From JAJDIA01 sp031555145 (GTDB lineage: Bacteria > Bacteroidota > Bacteroidia > Bacteroidales > Tannerellaceae), in assembly GCA_031555145.1 (NCBI GenBank), contig JAVBUR010000094.1, forward strand, positions 1-48,548: DNA of 48,548 nt, given 5' to 3'. The notes beneath the pieces are model-generated. The model saw only the letters and a program-made list of their open reading frames with translations. It was not told the origin of the DNA and searched no databases. Numbering within the stretch: the first letter of the stretch is position 1; each line of letters opens with the position of its first letter. Positions 48,520-48,548 of the stretch are shown here, in pieces. The position numbers and the translations under genes are program-made.

Positions 48520-48548
48520 AACACCCAATTACTTTCAAGTCTGGTTGA

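Overview
The window looks like chromosomal DNA of a gut Bacteroidales bacterium, most likely a Parabacteroides or close relative (inference; no rRNA is present to settle it). The reasons are the recurring Bacteroidetes -7 promoter box TAnnTTTG before many starts, the lack of strong Shine-Dalgarno sequences, many lipoproteins, and typical Bacteroidales genes: GH20 hexosaminidase, sulfatase, S9 dipeptidyl peptidase, a DUF4834-like protein next to pssA, and an ECF sigma factor paired with an anti-sigma/beta-barrel fusion.

Layout. Positions 1-190 hold short tandem palindromic repeats. Positions 191-13933 are a surface polysaccharide locus. It has a GT2 gene on the minus strand, a plus-strand block (two GT-B glycosyltransferases, a Wzx-type flippase, a methyltransferase), and a tightly packed minus-strand operon running from 13933 down to 5607: stand-alone receiver protein, polyprenyl sugar-phosphate transferase with a pseudo-receiver domain, short TolC-like protein, Wzz/Wzc-like protein with a decayed kinase domain, O-antigen ligase/polymerase, GT2 and GT4. 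This covers priming, assembly, flipping, polymerisation and export. No nucleotide-sugar synthesis genes and no UpxY/UpxZ-type regulators are visible.

Positions 14101-18510 carry GH20, glyA and an ECF sigma factor without a neighbouring anti-sigma gene. Positions 18511-19779 are a long non-coding stretch with GC-rich palindromes and a roughly 490-base element made of two ~110-base inverted arms. Positions 19780-24585 carry a NUDIX hydrolase, a ROK sugar kinase, VOC and metallo-beta-lactamase-fold proteins, and a sigma factor with an anti-sigma/beta-barrel protein resembling the dual membrane-spanning anti-sigma (Dma) family. Positions 24687-30015 run on the plus strand: SUI1-like factor, AddA-like helicase-nuclease, then phosphatidylethanolamine synthesis (psd, pssA) and a small membrane protein. 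Positions 30027-33312 are minus strand: sulfatase plus outer-membrane protein, tadA and a small basic protein.

Positions 33384-48174 are mostly housekeeping: yraN, a YjbR protein, biotin ligase, SPOR lipoprotein, S9 peptidase, lipoproteins, a GtrA/GT2 pair, metA, an RlhA-like U32 protein, a cyclophilin lipoprotein, a LytS/LytTR two-component pair and two Rossmann-fold oxidoreductases. The last ~250 bases are a dense nest of palindromes of REP type. The strongest leads for new biology are the receiver/pseudo-receiver pair in the polysaccharide operon, the Dma-like sigma/anti-sigma pair, and the long inverted-repeat element. No tRNA, rRNA, CRISPR array or transposase was seen.
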